Origin: Aureibaculum flavum
Lineage (GTDB): Bacteria; Bacteroidota; Bacteroidia; Flavobacteriales; Flavobacteriaceae
Reading direction: 5' to 3'
Assembly (NCBI RefSeq): GCF_016406085.1
Contig: NZ_JAEHFJ010000006.1
Location: forward strand, 124,001-188,000
DNA length: 64,000 nt
Within the stretch, counting starts at the first letter, position 1. Each line of letters opens with the position of its first letter. Made by a program: the position numbers and the translations under genes. A model generated the notes under the pieces. That model was not told where the DNA came from. It did no database searches and saw nothing but the letters and a program-made list of their open reading frames with translations. Of the stretch, positions 54,521 through 62,662 are shown piece by piece.

Positions 54521-54584
54521 AAAAAAAAATGGGCATTGTTTATGAACCAACACCCATTATTTAACTAACTAACTCAAATAATAT
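54521..54584 (-). ncRNA. Predicted small RNA, copy 2 (UUAG repeat plus terminator)
   Basis: Same layout as copy 1: TAAATTTG box on the minus strand (54589-54596), three AGTT units, hairpin AATGGGTGTTG / CAATGCCCATT with the same 9-nt loop, and nine Ts ending at 54521. Two stem positions differ from copy 1 and remain paired only as U-G and G-U in minus-strand RNA. Predicted length about 64 nt. Confidence 0.6.
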
Positions 54585-54640
54585 ACCGCAAATTTAAGGT
54601 GGAATTCATCGTTTAATGTTAAATTAATATTAAACAATTT
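54521..54640 (-). repeat. Direct duplication, unit 2
   Basis: About 120 bases, second copy of the unit described for 54244-54381; 12 of the missing bases are explained by three fewer tetranucleotide units. Confidence 0.8.
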
Positions 54641-54663
54641 ATGCTTTGTGTTAAATAATGTTA

Positions 54664-54679
54664 ACGATAACGTTATCGT
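54664..54679. promoter_or_regulatory. 16-bp perfect palindrome, operator-like
   Basis: ACGATAACGTTATCGT is a perfect palindrome with a central CG, the style of LacI-family operators. It lies about 70 bases upstream of the copy-2 small-RNA promoter (minus) and about 100 bases upstream of the uvrB promoter (plus). No regulator gene is adjacent. Confidence 0.5.
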
Positions 54680-54781
54680 ATTTCTTTATCTCTTTTTCAT
54701 CGAATTATATACTAAATTATGAATTCATATTAGTTCATACTTAAAGCGTTTATCATATGCTATTAATACAAATTAGTTCAT

Positions 54782-54789
54782 TATTTTTG
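54782..54789 (+). promoter_or_regulatory. -7 box of uvrB, abutting the start codon
   Basis: TATTTTTG, an exact TAnnTTTG match, followed by TAGG and then the uvrB ATG at 54794. The start codon lies so close that the uvrB message is probably leaderless. No good -33 element seen. Confidence 0.6.
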
Positions 54790-54793
54790 TAGG

Positions 54794-56782
54794 ATGCAAT
54801 TCGACTTAAAATCAGAATTTAAACCTACAGGTGATCAACCTGAAGCCATTAGACAACTTACGGAAGCTATTGCTTCAGGAGAAAACTATCAAACATTGTT
54901 AGGTGTTACGGGTTCTGGTAAAACTTTTACAGTAGCCAATGTTGTTAATAACATTCAACGACCTACGTTGGTATTGGCTCATAATAAAACCTTAGCGGCA
55001 CAATTGTATTCTGAGTTTAAGCATTTTTTTCCTAATAATGCGGTAGAATATTTTGTATCCTATTATGACTATTATCAACCTGAAGCCTATATTCCTTCAA
55101 GCGGATTGTATATTGAAAAAGATCTATCCATAAATGATGATATTGAACGACTTCGATTAAGCACAACATCTTCGTTATTATCTGGTCGTAGAGATGTGTT
55201 AGTAGTGGCCTCAGTTTCTTGTTTATATGGTATCGGTAATCCCGTTGAATTTAAAAAGAATGTCATTCATATTGAGGTAGATCAAAAGATTCCTCGTACC
55301 AAGTTTTTACATCAATTGGTTACCAGCTTATATTCTAGAACAGAATTTGAGGTAAAAAGCGGAACCTTTAAAGTAAAAGGAGACACAATAACTATTTTCC
55401 CTTCCTATGGTGATTATGGCTATCGTGTTCATTTCTTTGGTGATGAAATTGAAGAAATGGAAAGTTTTGATATTGTCAACAATCAAATCATTGAAAAATT
55501 TGAAAAATTAACTATATATCCGGCCAATTTATTTGTCACTTCTCCAGATGTATTGCAAAATGCAATTCATGCCATACAAGAAGACATGGTTAAGCAGGTT
55601 GATTACTTTAAAGAAATAGGCAAACATCTTGAAGCAAAACGTTTAAAGGAACGTACCGAGTTTGATTTAGAAATGATTCGCGAATTAGGGTATTGTAGTG
55701 GAATAGAAAATTACTCGCGTTACCTTGACGGAAGACAACCAGGTACACGGCCTTTCTGTTTATTAGATTATTTTCCTGAGGACTATTTAATGGTGATTGA
55801 TGAAAGTCATGTTACCATACCGCAAACCCATGCCATGTATGGAGGCGACCGTTCTCGAAAAGAAAATTTAGTAGAATACGGATTTCGATTACCCGCTGCT
55901 ATGGATAACCGTCCTCTAAAATTTGAAGAATTTGAGGAAATTCAGAATCAGGTAATTTATGTGAGTGCCACACCTGCAGATTATGAATTACAAAAAACAG
56001 AAGGTGTTTTTGTCGAACAGATTATCCGTCCAACCGGTTTATTAGACCCTGAAATTGAAATCAGACCTAGTTTAAATCAGATTGATGACTTAATAGAAGA
56101 AATTCAATTACGTGTAGAAAGAGACGAGCGGACTTTAGTTACTACATTAACGAAGAGAATGGCAGAAGAACTAACCAAATATTTAAGTAGAATTAACATC
56201 CGATGTCGCTATATACATAGTGATGTAGATACGTTGGAACGCGTTGAAATCATGCAACACCTTCGTAAAGGCCTGTTTGATGTATTAGTTGGTGTAAACC
56301 TATTAAGAGAAGGATTAGATTTACCTGAAGTCTCATTAGTTGCTATTTTAGATGCCGATAAAGAAGGTTTTTTACGTAGCCAACGCTCTTTAACCCAAAC
56401 AGTTGGTAGAGCTGCAAGAAACATTAATGGTAGAGCTATTATGTATGCCGATAAAATTACCAACAGCATGCAGTTAACCATTGACGCAACTAATGGACGG
56501 CGTGAAAAACAAATTGCATACAATACAAAACATAACATTACCCCAACTCAAATTAAAAAGAGTTTAGACGATAGTTTAAGTAAAAATAATATTAGTTCTT
56601 TTCATTATGATGCCGCTGCAACTAAAGCTGCTGAAGAGGATTTAGAATATTTACCAAAACCTGAAATTGAAAAACGCATTAGAGATCGTCAAAAAATGAT
56701 GGAAAAAGCTGCGAAAGCATTAGACTTTTTAGTTGCCGCTCAATTAAGAGATGAGATTAAGGTGTTGAAAGAGCAGTTGTAA
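54794..56782 (+). CDS. uvrB: Excinuclease ABC subunit B
   Basis: 662 residues, standard. Helicase-like damage-verification subunit of nucleotide excision repair. Start MQFDLKSEFKPTGDQPEAI fits the family and no upstream in-frame start exists before a stop. Walker A GVTGSGKT (37-44), beta-hairpin region YYDYYQPEAYIPSSGLYIEK, DESHVTIPQ (DEAD-type Walker B), NLLREGLDLPEVSLVAILDA DKEG and QTVGRAARN (helicase motifs V-VI), and a C-terminal UVR motif EKAAKALDFLVAAQLRDEIK that binds UvrC. Single gene. Confidence 0.97.
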   Translation: MQFDLKSEFKPTGDQPEAIRQLTEAIASGENYQTLLGVTGSGKTFTVANVVNNIQRPTLVLAHNKTLAAQLYSEFKHFFPNNAVEYFVSYYDYYQPEAYIPSSGLYIEKDLSINDDIERLRLSTTSSLLSGRRDVLVVASVSCLYGIGNPVEFKKNVIHIEVDQKIPRTKFLHQLVTSLYSRTEFEVKSGTFKVKGDTITIFPSYGDYGYRVHFFGDEIEEMESFDIVNNQIIEKFEKLTIYPANLFVTSPDVLQNAIHAIQEDMVKQVDYFKEIGKHLEAKRLKERTEFDLEMIRELGYCSGIENYSRYLDGRQPGTRPFCLLDYFPEDYLMVIDESHVTIPQTHAMYGGDRSRKENLVEYGFRLPAAMDNRPLKFEEFEEIQNQVIYVSATPADYELQKTEGVFVEQIIRPTGLLDPEIEIRPSLNQIDDLIEEIQLRVERDERTLVTTLTKRMAEELTKYLSRINIRCRYIHSDVDTLERVEIMQHLRKGLFDVLVGVNLLREGLDLPEVSLVAILDADKEGFLRSQRSLTQTVGRAARNINGRAIMYADKITNSMQLTIDATNGRREKQIAYNTKHNITPTQIKKSLDDSLSKNNISSFHYDAAATKAAEEDLEYLPKPEIEKRIRDRQKMMEKAAKALDFLVAAQLRDEIKVLKEQL

Positions 56783-56823
56783 ACTTAATCTGTTATATTC
56801 ACCTTTTATAACATAGATACATA

Positions 56824-57567
56824 TTGAAAAATATATTAAAATATACTCTTTTAGCCTCGATATTGATCAATGCTATCTTAGCTTACCAAATTTTTAAATC
56901 AGATCGTCTGGATCGAACACCTCCTTGGCATCCTTTTGTACTTAATTCCCAATTAAATTTGAAATCAATAGTTAAAGATGGATATCGTTTTACAAGTATG
57001 CCTTGTGGTCAAGTACAATTTACTAAACAAATCGCAGATACATTAATACAATATGAAGTCACAATAGATTGTAATAAATATGATGGTAAATATCAGCCAT
57101 TATCAGAAGGTAATGAAGAACAAGTAGTTCTTATGGATAATCAAAATAACAACAAAATTCATTCTGAAAAGCAATCAAAAAAACTGGAAGACGAGATTAC
57201 AAATAATAAGTTTTACCCATGGAAATTTGATAATATTAAAGATTGTTATCAAAACATTAGTTGGAGAGTTTTCAATATTTCATTGGGATCTGCCATTGAC
57301 AGTTCCTTTATTAGAACTTACGTACATAAGAAAGGAGGGGATATTATAGAATCCACAGAAAATTGGGATACCAAAACAGGTGGTAATTTCATGGTAAGCC
57401 ATAATGAATCTAGTCTATATTTCTTCTGTACTTTGATTAACGATAACAATCAAAAGGAAGAAAAATGGGAATTTAGAATCATTAGAACTATTCCTAAACT
57501 CGATCAAAAATTATTTATAAAAGAAAAAGAGTGGCAAAATAAAAGAACTGAATACTATCAACAATAA
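56824..57567 (+). CDS. Unrecognised envelope protein, TTG start
   Basis: 247 residues from TTG 56824, 41 nt after uvrB. One N-terminal hydrophobic segment (ILKYTLLASILINAILAYQI) serves as anchor or signal. The soluble part contains SMPCGQVQFTKQIADTLIQY, a central charged stretch, and a beta-rich C-terminal half with many Trp (FYPWKFDNIKDCYQNISWRV, EEKWEFRIIRTI). Three Cys are conserved-looking but no known motif is seen. A terminator follows. Function unknown. Confidence 0.65.
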   Translation: MKNILKYTLLASILINAILAYQIFKSDRLDRTPPWHPFVLNSQLNLKSIVKDGYRFTSMPCGQVQFTKQIADTLIQYEVTIDCNKYDGKYQPLSEGNEEQVVLMDNQNNNKIHSEKQSKKLEDEITNNKFYPWKFDNIKDCYQNISWRVFNISLGSAIDSSFIRTYVHKKGGDIIESTENWDTKTGGNFMVSHNESSLYFFCTLINDNNQKEEKWEFRIIRTIPKLDQKLFIKEKEWQNKRTEYYQQ

Positions 57568-57568
57568 A

Positions 57569-57605
57569 TAACCCACTAAAATTAATAATTAGTGGGTTAA
57601 ATTTT
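57569..57605. terminator. Terminator between convergent genes
   Basis: TAACCCACTA (57569-57578), 11-nt loop and TAGTGGGTTA (57590-57599), then AATTTT on the plus strand. Serves the gene ending at 57567 and possibly the convergent gene ending at 57622. Confidence 0.75.
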
Positions 57606-57621
57606 CAACAATTATTACCTC

Positions 57622-58470
57622 CTATTTTATCATTCTCCTCTTTACAAAGTAGGTAACTACCCCTCCAATAATTAGTAAAGGCCAAAGATAAACAACACCT
57701 AAAATTATTTGTTTAATTAAATTCCATCCAAAAGAAAAACCTTCCTTTATCTCTGAGAAAAAACTACGACTGAAAGAATTTGGCTGTTCTTTATAATCTA
57801 CTGTTTCATAAATGCTTAATTCAACTGTGCTAAAAGTAACTTTATTCGACAGATATTTTAGTCTTCCCTGAGCTGCTTCAATTTCTTCTTGTATTGCACC
57901 TAGTTTTGCTTCAGTTGCTAAAATATCCTCTACATTTTTAGCATTCTTTCGAAGTATGGTTTCATAACGTTCTTTAACTTCTAACTTAGTCTTTAAACGA
58001 GATTGAATATCTATATATTCCTCTGTAATGTCTTGAGTAGTGATATTTTCAAAATCAATAAACTCTGCTATAATACTCAATGAATCAATTAAAGTTGTAA
58101 AATTATGGTTTGGTACTTTAATAATTAGCCTATTCTCTTTCTGAGATAAATCGTTTTGAGATCTTTGCTCTGATATATAGCCTTGAAATTGATTTATGAG
58201 CACATTCACCTCTTTTGAAGCTTTCTTTAATTGTTTAACTTTATAACGTAATGATGCCGATTTTATAATTTTCAAATTATCAGGTAGCTTTGTAATATTG
58301 GGGGTTTCAATTTCATTTTGCTCTTCAGAAACAGCATCATACTCACTTGAAATACTAACATTTTCGACAGCTAACTTTTCCCGGTGTCCATTATTACATG
58401 ATATTAAAATAATACCTAAGATGTTAAGCACTATAATTTTTGATACGAAATTCATTCCTTTTGTGTTCAT
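57622..58470 (-). CDS. DUF4349 lipoprotein
   Basis: 282 residues. Lipobox ILISC with Cys25. DUF4349 pattern: IIKSASLRYKVKQLKKASKE, LINQFQGYISEQRSQND, RLIIKVPNHNFTTLIDSL, FENITTQDITEEYIDIQSRL, a coiled coil (about 160-205) and STVELSIYETVDYKE. A C-terminal membrane segment (ILGVVYLWPLLIIGGVVTYF) precedes the basic KRRMIK end. Thus anchored by lipid at one end and a helix at the other. Function of the family is unknown; a sensor or envelope-stress role is often suggested. Divergent from the gene at 58602. Confidence 0.9.
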   Translation of the reverse strand: MNTKGMNFVSKIIVLNILGIILISCNNGHREKLAVENVSISSEYDAVSEEQNEIETPNITKLPDNLKIIKSASLRYKVKQLKKASKEVNVLINQFQGYISEQRSQNDLSQKENRLIIKVPNHNFTTLIDSLSIIAEFIDFENITTQDITEEYIDIQSRLKTKLEVKERYETILRKNAKNVEDILATEAKLGAIQEEIEAAQGRLKYLSNKVTFSTVELSIYETVDYKEQPNSFSRSFFSEIKEGFSFGWNLIKQIILGVVYLWPLLIIGGVVTYFVKRRMIK

Positions 58471-58601
58471 AATTATCTATTTTTAAATTTTCTTGGAACA
58501 AACGTATACCAATGGACAAAAAATGCCTTGCAAAACACTTGTAAACCCATTGTAATCCATTTTACAATTATTAATCATTTACTATTTAGCATTTTACATA
58601 G

Positions 58602-59489
58602 TTGAACCCAACAGATAAATATCATTTTAATCAATTAAAAAAGGCAATCACATTGTCTTATTTTAAAGAAAATGTCGCATCTGAGTCCATAGAAAACTGG
58701 AAAGGAGAAGAAATTTCAGCTTTTCAAGAAGATTTATTACAAAAACAAAAATCAAGTATCAGTGAAAAATGGTTTTATACGTACATAAAAAAAGAAGCAG
58801 ATAAATTACCTCGAATAGATATTTTAAATCTTTTGAGTGCTTATGCTGGGTATCAAAATTGGCATACTTTAAAAACAACATTTCCTGACAGCACCATTAA
58901 AGTTTCTAAATGGAATAACAAATTTTATTTTTTATTACTTTTTCCAATACTCGCATTAGTATTTTATTTTACAAATAAAAAAAATGAGTTTCAATTTTGC
59001 TTTATTGATCAAGATAAAAACGAAAGTGTAACTTCTGTTTTAGATATTAAAATAATTCATGATTTTGAATCGCCTATTTATTTAAAAACGGATAGTTTAG
59101 GTTGCTTCACCTATAAAACGAAGGAAAAGAATATTCGATTTGTAGTTCAATCACCTTACTTTAAAACAGATACTGTTTACAGAAACATAACAACACAAGC
59201 TAATAATACTATAAATTTAAATACGGATGACTATGCTTTAATGCTACAATATTATGCAAATGGGAATGTGCAAGATTTAAAAAACAGAAAAAAACAATTG
59301 CAAAATCTAATAGCGGACGATGCACAGATTTATCAAGTTTTTTCACAAAACAATGGTGTGGAAATTTATGCTAAAGAAGATTTTATAAACAAACTAATAG
59401 TACCAACGAGTAGTTTAAAGAAACTAAAGGTACTAAGTAAAACATATATAGATGGTAAAATCATTAAACTTAAATTCATTATCAGATAA
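58602..59489 (+). CDS. Single-span membrane protein with DNA-binding-like N-terminal domain, TTG start
   Basis: 295 residues from TTG. Residues 1-92 form a small helical cytoplasmic domain ending in SEKWFYTYIKKEADKLPRID and ILNLLSAYAGYQNWHTLK. This resembles, from memory, a helix-turn-helix-like domain found at the start of several uncharacterised Bacteroidota membrane proteins. One transmembrane segment follows at about 107-124 (KFYFLLLFPILALVFYFT). The external part has a beta-rich section (carboxypeptidase-regulatory-like, about 130-205) and a final section NTDDYALMLQYYANGNVQDL ... IVPTSSLKKLKVL. It may be a one-component membrane regulator; this is inference. A lipoprotein gene follows after 42 nt. 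Confidence 0.65.
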   Translation: MNPTDKYHFNQLKKAITLSYFKENVASESIENWKGEEISAFQEDLLQKQKSSISEKWFYTYIKKEADKLPRIDILNLLSAYAGYQNWHTLKTTFPDSTIKVSKWNNKFYFLLLFPILALVFYFTNKKNEFQFCFIDQDKNESVTSVLDIKIIHDFESPIYLKTDSLGCFTYKTKEKNIRFVVQSPYFKTDTVYRNITTQANNTINLNTDDYALMLQYYANGNVQDLKNRKKQLQNLIADDAQIYQVFSQNNGVEIYAKEDFINKLIVPTSSLKKLKVLSKTYIDGKIIKLKFIIR

Positions 59490-59531
59490 TTATAAATAAA
59501 CGCATACAACACTAAAAGGTAAATCCTTAAA

Positions 59532-60011
59532 ATGAAAAGAATTTCAATCTACATAGTCTTATTTTTAATTGCTTCTTGCTCAAAGGCTCCGAAGGATACT
59601 AACATTATGAATAATGATTCTTCAATAAAGAAATATTACGAAGTAGATACAGAAGATTTTCAATATCAAAACATGAGCAAACAAAAGTTACAAGATTTGT
59701 TTGATTTATTGGTTTTACAAAAAGAATATCCAGAATTTAATCAGGACATTACTGATCAGCTTAATGAAATCTATGATGGTGAAATTTCAATTTCTGATAA
59801 AATTAAAGATATTGCTATCAAAAGTATAAAAGTAATTGAACCAATAAAAAAGCTTTCTGATTCATTACAATCATTAAAAATTTGTTTTGAAGTACAATCC
59901 AATCTTGGAATAACAAATGATTCTCTCTTGGTTATTATTAAGACAAAAAAAATAGTATTGGATGATCAAGACCTGGAATCAAAGAAATTAATGTTTAAAA
60001 AAATAAACTAA
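59532..60011 (+). CDS. Small lipoprotein of unknown function
   Basis: 159 residues. Lipobox FLIASC with Cys16. The mature part is mostly helical and charged (MSKQKLQDLFDLLVLQKEYP, ISDKIKDIAIKSIKVIEPIK), ending in a possible beta pair (LLVIIKTKKIVLDDQD). No family recognised. The position 42 nt behind the membrane protein at 58602 suggests co-expression and perhaps a shared task in the envelope. Confidence 0.65.
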   Translation: MKRISIYIVLFLIASCSKAPKDTNIMNNDSSIKKYYEVDTEDFQYQNMSKQKLQDLFDLLVLQKEYPEFNQDITDQLNEIYDGEISISDKIKDIAIKSIKVIEPIKKLSDSLQSLKICFEVQSNLGITNDSLLVIIKTKKIVLDDQDLESKKLMFKKIN

Positions 60012-60166
60012 AATTTCGATATCGTATTGGTTATCCTTATAAAAGGCCCTATAAATTATTGAATAACTATCCAAAAGTTTAAATAATCATCTATTGAAAA
60101 AATCATTTTCTAACTAAAAAACATTAAATTAGACTCCTATTATATTAACAACCTAATCTATATATT

Positions 60167-60727
60167 ATGGTACCATTTATTGTTATCGGCGGAATTATCG
60201 TTCTAATTGCCCTTTTCCTTATTTCTGTTTTCAACAAATTTGTCAAAAATAAAAATGTCGTTAAAGATGCTTGGAGTAATATTGATGTTGCTTTAAAACG
60301 TCGTTATGACCTAATACCCAACTTAGTAGAAACGGTAAAAGGATATGCTAAACATGAAAAATCTACTTTAGAAGCTGTAATTAGTGCTAGAAATGCTGCT
60401 ATGGAAGTACCTACAGGTGATATTAATGCTAAAATAAAAGCTGAAAACCAGTTGCAACAAACCTTACGTAGTATTTTTGCTTTAAGCGAGGCCTATCCTG
60501 ATTTAAAAGCCAATACCAATTATTTAGATTTACAAGAAAAACTAAATACTATAGAAGAAAATCTAGAACGTAGTCGTAGATACTATAACGGTACAGTAAG
60601 AGAGAATAATACCTACGGAGAAAGTTTTCCTGGTGTTCTTGTAGCCGGAATGTTCAACTATCAACATTTTGACTATTTTGAAGCCGATGAAGTAAGTAGA
60701 GAAAATGTTAAAGTAGATTTTTCTTAA
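60167..60727 (+). CDS. lemA: LemA family protein
   Basis: 186 residues, standard. N-terminal membrane helix (FIVIGGIIVLIALFLISVFN) then the LemA four-helix-bundle pattern: NVVKDAWSNIDVALKRRYDL IPNLVETVKGY, VISARNAAM, LRSIFALSEAYPDLKANTNY, LQEKLNTIEENLERSRRYYN and the closing FDYFEADE. Family function is unclear, often linked to envelope proteins with DUF2207 or TPM domains; here the DUF2207 gene follows after 60 nt, which matches that pairing. Confidence 0.95.
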   Translation: MVPFIVIGGIIVLIALFLISVFNKFVKNKNVVKDAWSNIDVALKRRYDLIPNLVETVKGYAKHEKSTLEAVISARNAAMEVPTGDINAKIKAENQLQQTLRSIFALSEAYPDLKANTNYLDLQEKLNTIEENLERSRRYYNGTVRENNTYGESFPGVLVAGMFNYQHFDYFEADEVSRENVKVDFS

Positions 60728-60787
60728 AAGACTTTGTATACACACATTTAAAACAAAATTAATTGTGAACTATATCAGTTTTTAGCT

Positions 60788-62551
60788 ATGATAAAAACAC
60801 TTACTTTATTTCTTTTATTTTTCACCTCTGCCATTGGTTTTTCTCAAGATTTTACGGTTGATAGCTGTTCGGTAGATATTTACATCAATCAAAAAGGATA
60901 TTTTGATGTTGTAGAAAATTACAATCTAAATTTTGAAGCTCAAAAACATGGTATTTTCCGTACAATTATTACCGAATATGACCTATTAACTTACGATCAA
61001 AAGAAAGAAAAAAGAAAAATTAGAATCAGTGCTATTGAAGTACCTAATTACAATTTTGAAAAACCATTTGATTTTGAACAACGTTTAAGTAAATCATTAG
61101 AAATTAAAATCGGCGATAAAGATAAATTCGTAATTGGTCCTCAAAAATACCAAATAAAATATCGTGTTCACAATGCCTTTCTTTTTGAAGAAAATCAAAT
61201 ACGTTTTTATTGGAATATAAAACCTGACGGTTGGGCTGCCTCTTTTCAGAACATAAACTTTAAAATACATATACCCAAAGGTATTACCGTAAACGCTGAT
61301 AGTTATTACGTTTATTCTGGATATACTGGCACTACTGAAAAAAGTGATGAATTTGTTTTATCCTATGAAAATAATATTATTTCAGGTACCAGTAAAGATG
61401 GTTTTCAATCAAATCCTGGAGAAAGTGTAACTATTTTATTAAATCTTCCTGAAAATTCTATTGCAGAAATAAAACCGTTATGGCCTTTTTGGACTAATTA
61501 CGGTTGGTCTTTTATTATACTGGGGCTGATAGCGGGGTTTTATTCTGTTTGGAAAAAATATGGTAAAGATGATGATGTAGTCAGTACTACTAGTTATTAT
61601 CCTCCTGATAACATTGACCCACCAATGGCTGGCTATTTAATTAACGATAGAAACGACACTTCTGATATTATATCACTGCTACCCTATTGGGGTGCCAAAG
61701 GTTTTTTGAAAATTGAAGAAATTCCTAAAGGTGGACTATTTAGTAAGGCAGATACAAAACTAATTAAGTTAAAACCATTACCCAGCTCTGCTTCTCCATA
61801 TGAACACGAAATATTTGATGGATTATTTGGTGGTTCTTTGCAATTAAGTAGTAAAGGAAAGGCGAAAAGCTTTTTAAACGACATATTTGGAGTAGAATCA
61901 ATTAAGCTAAATCCTAATGAAATATTAGTCAGTAGTTTAAAAGAAACTTTTTATACCACAATGGCCAGTGCCGGAAGCATGTTAAAAGAAAACGCTCAAC
62001 TTTATTATGAGGCTGAATCAAAAAAAATAAGAACTATTACCTATATCCTTTTGTTTCTAGGAGGGATCGTTTTGGGAATAGTAGGTTTACTATTCTGGGG
62101 ACCAATAGCCGCAATTTGTATTGTAATTACTTGTATAATTCTTATTTTATTTAACACCTATATGATTAAAAAAAATAAAAAAGGAAACAAAGTCTTTTCT
62201 GAATTAAAAGGGTTTAAGCAATTTATAAAAATTGCAGAAGAAAACAAATTGAAAATGTTATTAAACGATGATCCAGGTTATTTTGAAACCACTATGGCTT
62301 ATGCTTTAGCATTTGGTATGTTTAAAAAATGGGCAAATAAATTTGATGACTTAAATATGGAACCACCAAGCTGGTATAGTTCAGCAACCGGTAACTACAT
62401 ATCAATGAATAGTTTTTCAAAATCGTTTTCAAATGTTATGTCAAACACATCTTCTACTATGGTCAGTTCTCCTTCAAGTAATAGCGGTGGATCTTCTGGT
62501 GGCGGATCATCAGGTGGTGGATTTGGCGGCGGCGGTGGCGGAAGCTGGTAA
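60788..62551 (+). CDS. DUF2207 membrane protein with Gly-rich C-terminus
   Basis: 587 residues. Signal peptide (TLFLLFFTSAIGFSQ), then the DUF2207 extracytoplasmic domain (about 22-230: SVDIYINQKGYFDVVENYNL, GIFRTIITEYDLL, VIGPQKYQIKYRVHNAF, RFYWNIKPDGWAASFQNI). A first transmembrane segment lies at about 240-257 and a further pair at about 415-460 (IRTITYILLFLGGIVLGIVG, GPIAAICIVITCIILILF). The end is Ser/Gly-rich and finishes GGGGGGSW, typical of this family. Acts in the envelope, presumably with LemA. Biochemical role unknown. Confidence 0.93.
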   Translation: MIKTLTLFLLFFTSAIGFSQDFTVDSCSVDIYINQKGYFDVVENYNLNFEAQKHGIFRTIITEYDLLTYDQKKEKRKIRISAIEVPNYNFEKPFDFEQRLSKSLEIKIGDKDKFVIGPQKYQIKYRVHNAFLFEENQIRFYWNIKPDGWAASFQNINFKIHIPKGITVNADSYYVYSGYTGTTEKSDEFVLSYENNIISGTSKDGFQSNPGESVTILLNLPENSIAEIKPLWPFWTNYGWSFIILGLIAGFYSVWKKYGKDDDVVSTTSYYPPDNIDPPMAGYLINDRNDTSDIISLLPYWGAKGFLKIEEIPKGGLFSKADTKLIKLKPLPSSASPYEHEIFDGLFGGSLQLSSKGKAKSFLNDIFGVESIKLNPNEILVSSLKETFYTTMASAGSMLKENAQLYYEAESKKIRTITYILLFLGGIVLGIVGLLFWGPIAAICIVITCIILILFNTYMIKKNKKGNKVFSELKGFKQFIKIAEENKLKMLLNDDPGYFETTMAYALAFGMFKKWANKFDDLNMEPPSWYSSATGNYISMNSFSKSFSNVMSNTSSTMVSSPSSNSGGSSGGGSSGGGFGGGGGGSW

Positions 62552-62662
62552 TAACAATATCTTAGATAAAATTGATATCATTTTTTTTTCGTAATATCGT
62601 AAACTGAAATTTTAAACTAAATTTCTATCAATCAACGATAATTATTAACTCAATTTATTTTT

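Larger units (their letters stand above)
54185..54793. other. 609-base non-coding region with a duplicated small-RNA-like unit
   Basis: No protein gene. It contains two direct copies (54244-54381 and 54521-54640) of a unit with upstream block, promoter box, UUAG tract and terminator on the minus strand, a 16-bp palindrome at 54664-54679, and the uvrB promoter at its right end. Confidence 0.8.

Noticed and set aside
54286-54573. AACT tracts as a CRISPR or satellite array
   Set aside because: Units are only 4 bases without spacers; the larger 120-138 base duplication explains the arrangement.
56209-56538. 109-codon minus-strand ORF inside uvrB
   Set aside because: Antisense to conserved helicase motifs of uvrB, with no recognisable protein features.
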